This document shows positions 15,101 through 29,321 of a stretch of DNA of 64,000 bases, piece after piece. The notes under the pieces were generated by a model. That model worked only from the letters and a program-made list of their open reading frames with translations. It was not told the origin of the DNA and did no database searches. The DNA lies in the NCBI GenBank assembly GCA_029204225.1, contig CM055113.1:24424357-24488356 (forward strand), read 5' to 3'. The translations under genes and the position numbers were made by a program. The stretch comes from Diphasiastrum complanatum. Its lineage: Eukaryota > Streptophyta > Lycopodiopsida > Lycopodiales > Lycopodiaceae. Every line of letters starts with the position of its first letter. Positions within the stretch are counted from its first letter, which is position 1.

Positions 15101-18100
15101 GACAAAAGTAAAGTTGTGGGATGCTATGAGTTATTCTCAACTTCAACATCAGAGATCTCTGAAGATTGTTGGTATATTGATTCTGGAGCAACGCAACATA
15201 TGACATCACATCGTGAGTGGTTCACACAATTTGATGACACTGGTGTAAATTCACACGTCAAACTTGGAGCCAATTCTTCTTACGATATCAAAGGTAGAGG
15301 TACAATGAGAGTACATTTACCTTCATGGAATATAGGAGAAATTAAGAATGTTCTCTATGTTCCAGGCTTAAAAAAGAATTTACTTTCAGTTTCTGCCATA
15401 GCTAAACAGAATATGAAAGTTGAGTTTGACGATCAAAAGTGGCTCATCAAAGACAAAAACAAAGGTTACAAAGTTGTGGTCAAAGGATTATTGGAAGGTC
15501 GACTTTACAAACTTGATGCAACTACATTGGATCATCAGGTTTGTGCAGCTTCTGATAGTATAGAGAGCAAGATATGGCATGAAAGGTTTGGACATCTGAA
15601 CTATAAAAGCTTACAGGTTCTAAAAGACAATAATATGGTAATAGGATTACCTAATATTGTATCTTCAGGAAAAATTTGTGAAGGATGTGTTATGGGCAAG
15701 CATCATCGTATGCAGTTTCTCAAGGATGGAGCATATAGAGCCAAGGAAATCTTGGAGCTTGTTCATACAGACTTATGCGGTTCCATGCAAACTGAGTCTA
15801 TAGGGGGAGCATCCTACTTCATGATATTTGTGGATGATTTTTCCAGGAAGGTATGGATATACTTGCTTAAGTATAAGAGTCAAGCTTTTAAGTTCTTTAC
15901 TCAGTTCAAATCACTTGTTGAGAAGCAGACAGGAAAGCAAATCAAGATTCTACGTTCAGATAAGGGAGGTGAATTTATATCTACAGAGTTCCAGGAATTC
16001 TACAAAGAACATGGAATCAAGAGACAATTTGCTTCAACTGATACGCAAAAGACAGCCAACAAAACCACCTAAATCACTGTTTAATGAGCAAAAAGCCGTA
16101 AAAACCAGCATTCACTCTAATTGATCCCGTTGCTAACAGAAAAGTGTCCCTAATGAAGTAAACGGCAACACAAATGAACTGAAAATCGAAAATTTACTTC
16201 CTAAAAACCAATATGAAGTGTCTTAACATCGAACCAATTGTATACCTGGTAGTGCACTTACCACACAACCGATTACAATTCAAAAAAGGAAATCAACAAG
16301 AAGAACAATCCGAACTTTTCACCGTTCGTTGCATACTCCATTGAATTCTCAAAAAAGTGTTAAGATTCTATATCACACAATGGAAAAATCCCCACAATTC
16401 GAGATTCCTCTTGAACACAAATCAATGGCAAAAACGTGCTCAGAATTGGCTCTGATACCAATATAAAGTCCTCAATCCAAGGATCCTATTCTAAGCATGC
16501 CAATCACAAGCAACACAAGGGAACCTAATGGTGGACAAACCAACCCAACCAAACCTAGATCGAACGGATCTAGCCCCCAAGCTATGGATCAATTGCTCAG
16601 AGAGGAATGAGGCATCACACCAGCAGCATCCTTCCACCGGTCATGCTATCAAGCATACACTAGTGAGAGCCCAATAGGTATACTTATACCCTCCAAGGCC
16701 CATGCACCACTAGTAATACACTGTGACACCTCACTGGACAACTCTGCAGCCTATCTAGGCCACGTCATCCAATTCCCCAATGAATCACTAATAGACCCAT
16801 ACAAATCCACCATCAAGTGTTTAGGCCTACAACCATTAATTATGACCATGTACACATAAGGGCCCCAATTCCCTTATAGTCACAACTAACTTACGGTTAG
16901 TTGGTCTACTGATCCCTAGCGTGGACATGCTACCCGAAACCAGTCATCGGCATGACAGTTATGGTCTTCAACACTTCTCGAGCATTCATGCAGCGACAGG
17001 AGTTTACTTTTGATGGACAGGTTCTAGAGGTGGTCCCTTCCTATACATACCTGGGGATCCTTTTCTCGGGTCCTACGTTTAGCATGAGACAGGCAGCTAC
17101 CACTTGACTAGGGAAGAGACATGCCTCCCTTGTTCAGCTAGAGCGATTTTGTTTCCGGAAGTCCATCCAGGATGCTCGCAATAAGAGTCGCCTCTTTGAT
17201 ACAATTGTCACCCCTACGGCTCTATATGCGGCAGAGGCATGGTGTACAGGTCTCCCCTCTTCACACCGGGCCAGTCTTTCACGAATACAGACCGCCATGC
17301 TAGCTCAGCTAATTCGAGCGAAGCCTTCTGTTCCACATGAGATTCTCCTGGCCGCGTTTGTAGTTCCACCTATACAGATCGAGGCAGCTCTTCAGCTCAT
17401 TACCTATATACAGAGGGTACAGGCGTTACCAGAGATAGACAGACGATACATACAGATTGCACTATCCTCCTCACAGTGTCTTCATGATCAGGGCCACAGA
17501 TTATCATGGTTCTCTCAGGCATCTCACCTCTTACTTGAGTCATTTATTGGTAAATCCATCACAAAGCTTCCCTCAGGCACCCATCAGTATATCAGACGAT
17601 TTCTCTATCGAGCATATCTAGAGTGGACTTGGCATAACCAGTCAGGGGTTAAGCCAGCTTTCTACCGGACCCATTTTATGGAGCTGGATGCATCAGGGAC
17701 CCCAGTCATGCCACGCTACTTGGATTCGGGATTGACATGCCTACCACTCTACACTCTCTCATAGCCTATGAGGACCCACGGTGTGTCGCTCTGATGGTAC
17801 GCGAGATGTTCATACTACGGAGAGATGTATACGGGACATCCCGGCATTTTACCTTTCAATCATTGATTACTTCCTTCTTTACTAGGTGGAGATCTCGTGA
17901 TTTAGTGCCTGAGGATGATGATATCCGCTTACATGCTCATAGAGATCAAAAGGTTCGAAACTGGTATCTATGGAATCTATGGCCGTAGGAGAAGCTGTAG
18001 CTTATGATAGTCACAAGACAACTCGTGTTATGACTTCGCATCAGTCTCAATCTCAGTCATAGGCCAATGCCAATCCTTAAAATAAACAATGGGCTTGGTC

Positions 18101-21100
18101 TGCATTAAGGGTTTCCCTAAAAAGTTACTAGCAAAGTTAAAAATCTTGGAGATGTAGTGGAGCTTGAGCCAAATGAGCAAGCTGCCCTAATCATCTTAAG
18201 GCCATCAGAGACCCTTACACCTATACATTTCTCTCCAAAGAACGACAGGTGTATCGAAGAACAGTTTTGCATGCTTTTGAGCTACGAAAAGAAAGACACT
18301 ATTTGAAAGTCAAAAGCAAGCAAGTGTGCAACGGGGCATTTATGAACACCTGCTTAAAAGATAATGTAGAAACTAAGAAGACTACACATACATTGCAGCT
18401 GTTGTGCCTGGAGCTGGAATAATTGTACTGTGTCCTGCAGCAGCTGGTCTGCATGAAATTAGATGCGCATCAAAGAGAACATTTAGGAGTTTGAGAAAAA
18501 GGACTATTGTATACACCCTGAAGCTTATAAAAACTGCACACGTGCAGTAACAGCTACAAATGGAAACCAACAAATCAATTGTTAGTATCCATAGACACTG
18601 GAAAAATAAGTATGATTCACACTCACACAGCATGACCAGGACCAGCAGGTGAAGCGGGTGCCACAGGACCTGGAGCTGGTGCTGGTGGGGGTGGGACGGC
18701 AGGAGCAGAGACCTGGATTGGGCAGCAACATAGTGGGAAAAAAATAGTAAGAAGCACTTTAGTTATAAGAATAAAAGCTCATGACTATGGTGTGAAAGAC
18801 TACCAAACAATTTTAACATGAGAGACTTTTCAATGCAAGTGAGAGAACTTTTACAGTTGGGTTTTTTTTTTTGCCTGGATCATCAATGCATATCAACAAA
18901 TCAGTGAATCTTCATAATGTTTGATAAGGATGCTTCAGAAAGTAAAAGCTGAACTGGCTATCTGAACCTAGATTCCTGTAGATTCCCGGAAAGATAGGCC
19001 ATGCTAGCAAACTTAGCTTAGAGATTATAATAATTATAAGAAATTACTTCAGTCCTTGCACTCGAGCAACATAGGTCAAAGCTAGACAATATCAGGTCCA
19101 ATAGAAAACAATATGTGAAACTCAAGATATTATAAATGTCTAACGAAAATTCTAAGGAAATTCAACTCCATGATGGTTATGAAGTACACATTGAAACTTT
19201 TCTCAATAAGCTGAGATCCTGTTACTTCTTTGAATGTAAGGCAGATTCAACCATAGGAATAACGAATCCTAAAACTCATAGGTTTTTTGACATAAAACTA
19301 AGACCGTTGCTTCATATGAAAGGATTTTCTTTTGATTCTGATTTAACTCACTCTTTAAGCAAGTACAAGAAATTCCAAAAGCTATTATCTGGCTGTATGT
19401 AGCTTCTATACTCAGCAGAATCAACAAACTGCAATTTAGTTGTGAGGATTTTTCCTTTATCACAGGCTCCTAGGCATACAAGTAAGACTATTGCTTTGTC
19501 TGAAAGGACATACAGATGTGCTAGTCATTATACACAGTATGGAGAATCCAAGATACATCAAGGCTTTGAAAAAAAGCAAAAGATAGATGCCAGGAACCTA
19601 CTCATTATTTCTTCTTTTGATTCTGACCTGTATGAACTCTAACTGAATATTACTAACACTCACGCACTACTGAAAACCAAATTCAGGGGCTAAATTGTAA
19701 ACAAGGCTTAAGTGATTTTCAAAATCTAAGTATAACCAGTTGCCTTCATTGCATGTTGTTAAAATTATGACATGGCTGAAACTGATGCACGTGAGACAAT
19801 AGAAGATAGTTGAAGATTCATGAATTTGCTACAATACATACATCCCCAAAGTGGCCAAGTAGTTGACATTTGTCTTTACCTCGAGTTTTGGAGTTTCATT
19901 CAACTTGGGTACACAAGAACAGACACACCATAAAAGTATTTGCACTTTTAGCTTAATATGTCTGAGCACCTCCTTGATAAGAATTAGAGCCTAAGCAACC
20001 ATAATACACCATAAGCGTAATAACCAAAATAGTAACTGTCATATCAATCTTCCTCGTAATTTTTATGTGAGCTCATTGACCAAAATTCATGCAAAAGCCC
20101 AATTATAGACCTAACAATATGTCTTTGAGAGATTACGATATATCGAAAAGTCACAAATGAAATTGTAGAGTTGAAAGGCTAAAACAGTAAACTTCAGCCA
20201 AAAAAGTCAAATGGTTAGAGGGCCATTTTCGAACCCAAAATGACCCCAGATGAATCAGTTACTCAAGGGCCGATAGAATGCAAGCTAACGTGATGGCTGG
20301 TGAACACGGCTAGGCATTTCACCCAAGACAGGTCGTCGGCCAAGACAGGTCAGGTCACAGGTGTGTCACAAGCTACAACTTGGTGAGCCTATCTAGCAAA
20401 TTTCACAGATGTGGCCGCCATGAGCATAGCCAACATGGAGATTTCACAATTTCTGGTGTCCTAACTCATGATGACTAATTTGAAAAATGTTGCTATCCCC
20501 TTCTGAGAGCTAGTTCCAAGAATCTAAGACTGATGTTTCTAGTATAATTTGGAGCCATAGGCTGGAAATCAATGTTTTCTTCAAAACCCAGCAATCTGGA
20601 TAAAATCTTTGTCTGCCCTTGTTATAAAGTAGAAATTTGATGGTGCTCACCTTAATCCTAAATAGAAAGTGCTTTGACAAGAAGTTAAGAACATCATTCA
20701 TAAAACATAAGATAGAAGTGTAGATTGTCTATTTCATATCAATCTCCTAAAGAGATATCAAGATCATCAACAATATATTCGTTGAATAAGCCCTCCATAC
20801 AAACATTAGCATAGAATTCTACAACAGAAACTCTCAAGAATCATGATCATAAACTACCAAATCTGACAAATCACCCTTAGGATTAGGGCAAGAGGGATCT
20901 CATATAGTTGTGAACCTCATGCGATTTAACTAACTAATGTCCAAATGTCTTAGAACTGCCCCCAAGTGGTAATATATGGACCTGATGTGATTTAGTAGTA
21001 AAATGGAGACCCAAGTACACTAGAATATCAAGATATGCTCCAAGTACATGTCCATAACCACAAGAAATGTTCCTTCTTTTTTAAGGTAGCTAAAAGTTGA

Positions 21101-24100
21101 AAAAGAATTTGTCTCAGTCATATCGACACTTCCCTGCAAGTACCAAGAGTTGAGATTCTGTTAGGGTCTAGTGCAGTATGCAGATCACATCACACAATCA
21201 CCATAGCCACTCCTCACAAGCTCTCAGAGATGGCACAACAAAAGTTACTAGATTACAAAGAAACACTGTACATATAGAGTATTCACAAACTGCATGAAAA
21301 GGTAGGTGTCCTAAAATTGGCCTACCACCTGTCAAACTAAGGTCGGGCCCAATATGGCCAAATTCAACCGACAAACTTGGGACATGCCCCCAAGTATAGC
21401 AAGTACTGTAAATAACTCTGTACAGGCTAATTCTTCCTATGTGTGGCTACCCGGCTAACCCAATAGCCGTCTACGGGATCAGTGCCCGATCAATATATCC
21501 TAACGGGTCACGTCCCGATCACAACCATATACAGTAAACCAAATAAACTGTACACTAATCACATCATCACATTTAGAGCTTATACTAATGAATCAGATCA
21601 AAACTGATTTCTAACTCTCTCCCTTAAGCTCAAATGTGATAAGAGTGAAAAACAATATATTGCAGCAGCGTCTCGAGTGTCCAAAAGATGTTATGCATAT
21701 CCCTGCTACCCTGTACTTGACTCACACTCAAGCACACCGACAAACCACCAGGTTTGACTCACAAAGTATCATGCAAACACAATGCTCATACAGAGAGTCT
21801 ACCATACTCTCGACCAACTGACTCGTCCCCAATCCGACTTGAACACAAGTGGACCACATGAGCGACATGGCTCAAACTGAGGAAATCCCACTGCCACCAT
21901 GAGACTTACATCCTCCATCTAGCTAGGCTGACATCCTATCAGACACTTACAAGCACAGACCTGTAAAGCTGACATACATGAGCGACTGAGGCTCAACCTG
22001 AGGAAATTTTTCTACCACCATAAGATTGCACCCTCACCAGATAAACAGCTAGTAGACAATGACAAGTCAATGAGCATAAAATGACTACTTTGTTCTTGAC
22101 GTAGCAAATGCACAACCACATACAACTCTGACTCAGATCTAAACTCTCGTGACAAGGCAACATGCAAGCCCACACACACTCATGCAAACCAACACGAATG
22201 ATAAAGCGTCAAATACATGACCAAGGCCTGCCCATAAGTGGTATCCTGTCGTACCAACACATGTGCCACCTATAGATCCGCTGCTACACCACTGGTCACC
22301 AAATTAGGTCCTCAACCATGGCCTGCACCTGTACCAAGATGCTCTCACGTCCAAGCATATACATCTATCCAATAAGTCCTGAAAGTTGATCCTAATCCAT
22401 TCCCCATGCTCCAAGCACAAGAGTCTACCAAGGACTCAATGAATGAAAGTACACAAACCTCACCATAGGCTATACCTGAGTAGCTCGCCCACCTCCCAGA
22501 GATACTGATGATGATCTGCCTGTCCTACATCCCATGTAGGTTCAACTTCCATGTTTGACGTTGCCAACTCTAATTTGACCAGTACATAGGCCTCCGACCA
22601 AGGAGCCTATCTCGCCAACATTGTATCCATCATAGCGTCCAAGCCAAAGCAAATGCAAACTAGATCCACTATCATGATGAACAACTCACCCACGATCCAT
22701 AGCATATCAGGTAGGATAGATCCAGAACCCTGTACCCTGTACCATCTGATCACCAAGTATCCATAACCCGCTGATAGCTCCCCAAGAATCTCCACCTGTA
22801 GTGCAACTACACTCCAACTCGATCTAACTAAAAACTGCATCCTGCTTACCAAAAGATGATGGATAGAAATAACATGTGACGCCAACCTGGAGATAGCTGT
22901 GCATATAACCATGCAGCTCCTAGTCACCATCCTGCTAGACAAGCCGAACTCAAAAGCATCACCTGCTCCACCTAGCTCCTAGCATCTGCTCGCTCTCCCT
23001 GGCTATGTGCCACCCGACACCATGCCAACGCAAGCATATCCCTGAGTTGCCGCTCATGGGATCCCGAGACTGCTGTCTCCCTGATCGTACTGAGGTATAT
23101 GGCTCTAAGTGACTCCCTCTAGGCTTCCCCATGATCTCACCACCTGAGAATCTGCATCATGGAAATTCCAACACAATGTGCCAAGCCTAAACTCCTGCAA
23201 ATACAGCCAACTGCATGAAAGCTATAGATAGCTTATCCACGCCCGTGATGGTAGATGCCTCCCCATCGATGCCAATGTCCAAAACTGGCCCCCTGCTGTA
23301 ATGTCAACCTGTACTCCCAAATGAGCACACCATGAAGTCCTCGCCATCAATATTCCTTGCAGTAGATCACTTGCAAAACACTCACCACAGTGTTTGCCCT
23401 CTGATCACACCCCGTGCGATCTCCATCAGCTCTCCAACCTAGAGTTGGCTCTCAAAGTTTCACGCTTTGCCCATTTGCGTTTGCAGCTTCTTGATTCCAT
23501 CATGAATCCCACCTGTAAGTCCTATCATGCCAATGACTCAAGTCCAATATGAAATAGCTGCCCCCTAATGATCATCCCATGTCATCCTACAGTGTTATCC
23601 CTACCAGGTATCCCAATGCCATTCCTGATCACAAAGATCTAAGCATCTACCCTGTAGTGCCCACCTATATTCCCCCAAGCTAGCTCCAAGCTGCTCTGTG
23701 AATGGTTCCAAACCACTCCTTGAGAATACACTGAGCTGTAAACTCCAAAGCCACCATCAAGTCCCTCACATGATTGTGCATGCCAATATCCCTCCAAGTG
23801 AAGCTGTGAGATCTTCCATGGCCCTAACCAAATGATCTGCACCTTGCCATCACTAGAATCTGCATCCTTGATGCAATCCTGATATGGCAAATTGACTTGA
23901 CTTATCCAAACTGGCAGTTGAAGTGTATCTCCTCGATGACAAACCTGATACACTGCTCCACAACTACAATGGCTTGATCAAAATTGACTTACCGACTGCA
24001 AAACCGCAAAATCATCACACTCACCACTCACCAAGAGCATCCAAAGTGTGATTATCGACCCGTTCTTCATCCTCTGCGTGCCCCACACACAGCTCGTCCA

Positions 24101-27100
24101 ATGCAAGTCCATTATCTTGCCCAATGGCTTCTAACTGGCACCACCTCGCACTTCCATCACCCGTGACCACCAAAATGTGTGTACCCCCAAGCTAGCCCAT
24201 ATTTCCCTCCGAACGAGAAATTTCAAGCTACAGATGCGTGTGTCAATGCAGCTATCACCTGACTCGACAATGCCACTGCCGATCATCCATGTGAGAGCGT
24301 TCCCCCAAAACGCCACTTGACGTTGGTTGGTTCGAACTCCAACAGTTGAATATGATCACAACAATTTTTCACCTGTAACCGGCATTTCATGCCTACCGCT
24401 CACCTGTGATTGCTTGCACTCTCAAAATTGTCACCAATGATGAGTAGTCACGCCGCCAAACTGCACTTTCGTCGCCACAACTAGCTTTCTCCACACAATT
24501 CCACTACCATTCGCCCCCATACTGGATTTATCACTTCCAAACACCCTGTTACCCTATCAGGAGTAAGTAATAATGATTCCCAAGCAATAATGCCTCATTG
24601 TACCGCCCTTTAGGTTTCACCAGCCCAGAATAGCCCCAAATTTGGCCCACGGTACCCAAATAGCGAATGTAGCCCATCACTAGGTCACCCGCACTCCACT
24701 CGATAGAATGGTGATGAAAACTCCCCAAAACACCTTTCTCTCTGCTCTATGACGTCGCTCTGTACGCTGACTCTGAGCAGCCAATTTCAGGGGTCATTTT
24801 GGCCCAAGGATGGCCAAAAAAGGTGCCCTCTAGCCAAAGATATTCCTCTCAAAAGATTGCCCTAGCAAAATGAACTGTTTCTTCGTTATGAAAATTTTTT
24901 ATGAAGAAATCCATTTTCTAGACTTCGGGTCCCTTCAGCCCATTTTTTTTTGAAATTTTTTAAAGAAAAGCCTTCAGAAATGGCTTTCAAATCTTCGTGG
25001 GCCCTTCACCTAAAATCCAATGGTGTCTTTCAATCCAATGGTCCAGTTTGCTCTCCGAGCAAGCTATCACGACCGTTGATCCTCGATCTTTATGATCGGA
25101 CGGTTCTCCCATCTTCTGCGTGCTGAAGCTTCCTCAAGCAGCCGCTACGCACTCCAACACGCTATGGACCTGGCCTATTTCACCGCGCGCGACCTGTCCG
25201 CCCACGAGCTCCTTCTTTGCCTCTCTCTCTCCAAACTGGCTATGGTAGACCCTCTCCACGGCTGCCTTGCTCCCCACAGATTTGTGTTAAATCTGCACCA
25301 TGGCTGCCAACGGCCATTTACATGATGATTTGAATTGCTAAAGCGCCCTCAAGCATGCTTTTACAACTCCATAAATAGTGTCCTATATCAAAAGAACCAA
25401 GCTTTTGCATACTGAAACCCTAGCTTTCATTTTTCAATCATAGCAATCATAGAGCAATTATCCTTCTTCTCAGTCATGGAAACTATGGTCAGCTAGGGTT
25501 TACAGACAATAAACCTTGGATTTCTCTCTGTATATGACATATTTTGGAGACCAAGTTGAAATTCTGTTAGGATCTAGTGCAGTATGCAGATCACATCACA
25601 CAATCACCATAGCCACTCCTCACAAGCTCTCAAAGATGGCACAACAAAAGTTATTAGATTACAAAGTATAAAGTATACATATAAAGTATTCACAAACTGC
25701 ATGAAAAGGCAGGTGTCCTAAAATTGGCCTACCACCTGTCAAACTAAGGTCGGGCCCAATATGGCCAAATTCAACCGACAAACTTGGGACATGCCCCCAA
25801 GTACAGCAAGTACTGTAAATAACTCTGTACAGGCTAATTCTTCCTATGTGTGGCTACCCGGCTAACCCAAGTAGCCGTCTACGGGATCAGTGTCCGATCA
25901 ATATATCCTAACGGATCACGTCCCAATCACAACCATATACAGTAAACCAAATAAACTGTACACTAATTACATCATCACATTTAGAGCTTATACTAATGAA
26001 TCAGATCAAAACTGATTTCTAACTCCAAGATACCCAACAACTAGAAAGTCTTAAGCTTGTCAGCCAATCCCAGTTGTTGACTACAACTTTTAGGCAAATG
26101 ATAAACCTAATAGTGAAGTCCAACCACAAAGAAGGATTACAAAGCATGATCCGCAAGAATCTCAAAAGGCCATTCATAAAAATGATTACCAACAGGACAT
26201 TTATGACAGTGAAAAACACTTCCATAAGATGACATGCACAAGAGGACTATAGAATGAAAAATGAGATCAAAGAATAATTATCTGACAAAGATAATGCTAA
26301 AAGGTGACTAAAGACTACTTTGCAAGCCCTCCCACAAAAGCATGCCACCCCTCTGAGTTCTCCCACAAAAAATAGACAATACTAGAATCAAAAAGGTGAG
26401 AAATAACGACCCTTTTGTGCTCAGAAAGTTGGACGACTACCTTTAGTTGCCTCCTTCCTAGAAGAAGAATTGGGTTCTTGAGAAGGTGACTAAATGGTAA
26501 AATTGGATACTGCCAAGTTCGGAGATCCAAATGAAATTAATGAAGTTTTGAAAACAAATAATAAGGGCTCTGTGCAATCAATATTTTTGAATCTACCTGG
26601 GGTGGTGTTGGTGAAGATGATGACGAAACCTGTGTTGTTGATGCCTTGCTCTGTGCAAACACGAAGGATCTACTGTCACAACAATATAGCAAGACTCTCC
26701 AACTCAAAATGGTCATGCAAGACAAGTAAAAGTACAATCTCAACCATAAACCTTGAATGCCTCAAATTAATAAAGGGCATAAGACTAAGCCATTACAATT
26801 TTCCAACACTCACCTTTGTCAACATTACTACAAGAAAACTATTCTCTATAATTGTATTGTCATCCATGGTTGTCTCATCTTTCAAGACTTTTCCTTGATG
26901 AATCAGCAATTGTTGTGAACATGGCAGTGCCTCTCTCCCCTGCAAGTCTTCTATTTGTTTCTTGACAGCAATGACCTATTCATAGAACTTGCAGCCATGT
27001 AAGATATGCCTGGTAATAGCCAAAAAGCCAAAAAGATTGATAACTAGCAAAACAATAACCAGCATGCAAATATCTATAGCGATTTTCACAACACGAGTTT

Positions 27101-29261
27101 GAAGCCCTAATTTAAAGGACATAAGTACTGTAGATTTTCCATATAGCCCTTCATAAAGTGAGAAGACTGCCTTTTAGTGAACCAAAAGAAATCATATGGA
27201 CAAGGCATTACAGTAAATGAGATTTTTTCTTCAAAATGAGCTTTATTGCACGGTTGATTTAGCAACAAATTTTACAAAAAGCACGTACTAAAGAGTGAAA
27301 AGGTGGCAACAAGTCTGATAACAGGTACTTACAAAACAAAAAATGGTAATCCACAAACCAGAATGCAATGGAACAAAAAGATAAGGTCAAACCAAACAAT
27401 GGAATGCATAAAGTATAAACAAAAACATATTGCTGTGGGGAAGATATTTTGAATGCAGTGTTTGAACTGTTCAGGATTCAAAATGCATCATTGTGACTTC
27501 CACGTTTCAATAAATCATTCTAATTTAGCAAAGCTTGTGCAAAGTAGCAGTCATCATGAAGTGCCACTAGAGATGTTCACAGAACATTTAGATACCAATT
27601 ATGCCCTTCATTTAGAATTTTCTAAAGTTAATTTTAATGTTGAACCTAACTAATGAGCATTTTGTCATGTCCTGATAACTTTCATAAGTGATCTCTTGTG
27701 GGGTTAAGAATAGTTGCAACCATACTCCAATGCAAATCAAACATTATACCACTGTACAATTACTGTTTTGAAGTAGCATAATTTCAACCAAGTCTACTTT
27801 TTTACCAATCCTGGACGACTATTGTCCGTAAATACTCTCAATGGTTCATCAAATTACATATGGAAGCAAAAACCATAGATGTGTGTATTCAAAACTTTCA
27901 AGAAGTTTTACTCAGTTCCACCCGGCAAACCTTAGGCAACTGATAGTTCAGGCCGGATGTGTCACTGTAAGTGACCTGGTGTACCCACACGCCACCAGGA
28001 CCATCATGCAACTAACCAATCGACCCTAAGCCATACAGGTCATGACCAAGGTTAGCTTAGCTAGCCTAGGACCCGAGTGGTCCAGTGACCACTTAGGCAC
28101 GGTAGGGCCAGGGGGTGGCTACTCGATGAGTCACTACAGCTTGAAGGGTTAAGGTGCCTACAAGGCATGCCAAGTGGCTTCATTGCCCCACGCATGGATG
28201 CAATGCTTCACTTGTACTGGAATACCAGGTAATACGACTTGAAGGACCAGGAAGAGAATCATTCTACACGCCGGCTATTGTGTTATTTAAGAGAAAACGT
28301 CAAAAATCAGCAGTACTTTGATGGATTGATATCAAGTATGGATCTCATCATCAAGACAAAGATCTTCATAAGTGCTTCCTTTGTGGGGTAAATTTGCTGC
28401 CACGTGATCACGTCGAAGTTGCTGCCTCAGCAGCAGTACTTTGGCTAATAGATATCAGTTTATCGCAGCTTCTATAGGGATCTACGATGTTGTAGCCAAC
28501 CAGGCTTCTAAAAAGGCAGCAATTTACCTCGTGCCACTCGGCTGCCAACAACTATGATCATGCCTAAGACAACATTTGCCGATGACAAGTAGATCCACAC
28601 TACATCAGTTAGGCAAGGAAGAACTTCGTGCATCACTTTGATATAAAGTCAGAGGCTCATTGCAAAACCACTTTCATACCATGCGCGAAACAAAAACCAG
28701 CTAATTGAACTACCGACAACTGAAATAAATGGCTACACTTTTTTCTTTGTTGTGTCCAATCTACTTCTCTTGGGCACCTGCTCTGTCCTAACTCGTTGGG
28801 CCTCTTGCCCTTGTTAGTTTTGGCCCCTAGGTCAGGACCAGGATCCTCTCTTTTTGCATCTATCTCCTTGTTGCATGAGTGCCACGACCATTATCATGAT
28901 GGATTCCTGTACAAAATAAGCAACATTTGCTGTCTCCAAAGAGTTTGCTAACCAGCAGCGTTCGCTGCCTCCCTAAATCATGATCAGAGATCGCTCCTTC
29001 CAATTAGCCTGATCAGCCAACAATTAGGCAGCCTCAAGCTCCAAGGTTCCTACTCAGTCAGTGCTTGAAAGGAAGGAACAAGTAGAAATTACTTGAAACC
29101 TATTTTTTCAAGCTTTACATGGGGCTCAATTTACCATACAAAGATGAATCATAAATATTAAGGCCTATGTTCCACATCTGTCTACTCTTATGTCTATGTC
29201 CCCCTTTCTCTCTTTATCCCTATCTCCAAATGACCACACGTAAACCCTACCCCCCGCCCCC

Positions 29262-29321
<60 letters not shown>

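Larger units (their letters stand above)
13247..16072 (+). mobile_element. Ty1/copia retrotransposon, truncated inside integrase
   Basis: Order: 5' LTR, primer-binding site, about 680 bp leader, then a gag-protease-integrase frame. Coding homology stops near 16,050, just after the integrase core. Reverse transcriptase, RNase H, polypurine tract and 3' LTR are absent. It sits in RAD23 intron 5, antisense to the gene. The sequence after the break belongs to an opposite-strand LTR remnant, so the end was probably lost by rearrangement. Confidence 0.85.
21148..26024 (-). mobile_element. Complete non-coding LTR retrotransposon (LARD-like)
   Basis: Two near-identical LTRs (21,148-21,616 and 25,554-26,024) enclose 3.9 kb with no frame above 111 codons and no gag or pol motif. 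A 5-bp target duplication, CCAAG, flanks it at 21,143-21,147 and 26,025-26,029. On the minus strand a purine-rich tract (TTAAGGGAGAG) precedes the left LTR. TGGTCTCC follows the right LTR directly, like a primer-binding site. The element is therefore oriented with RAD23. I count roughly 15-20 differences between the LTRs, suggesting a fairly recent insertion. The lack of coding capacity with intact ends fits a large retrotransposon derivative mobilised in trans. Confidence 0.85.

Noticed and set aside
22607-22942. 111-codon frame inside the RAD23 intron 3 LTR element
   Set aside because: It is the longest frame there but has no gag or pol motif and is isolated among stops; the element is treated as non-coding.
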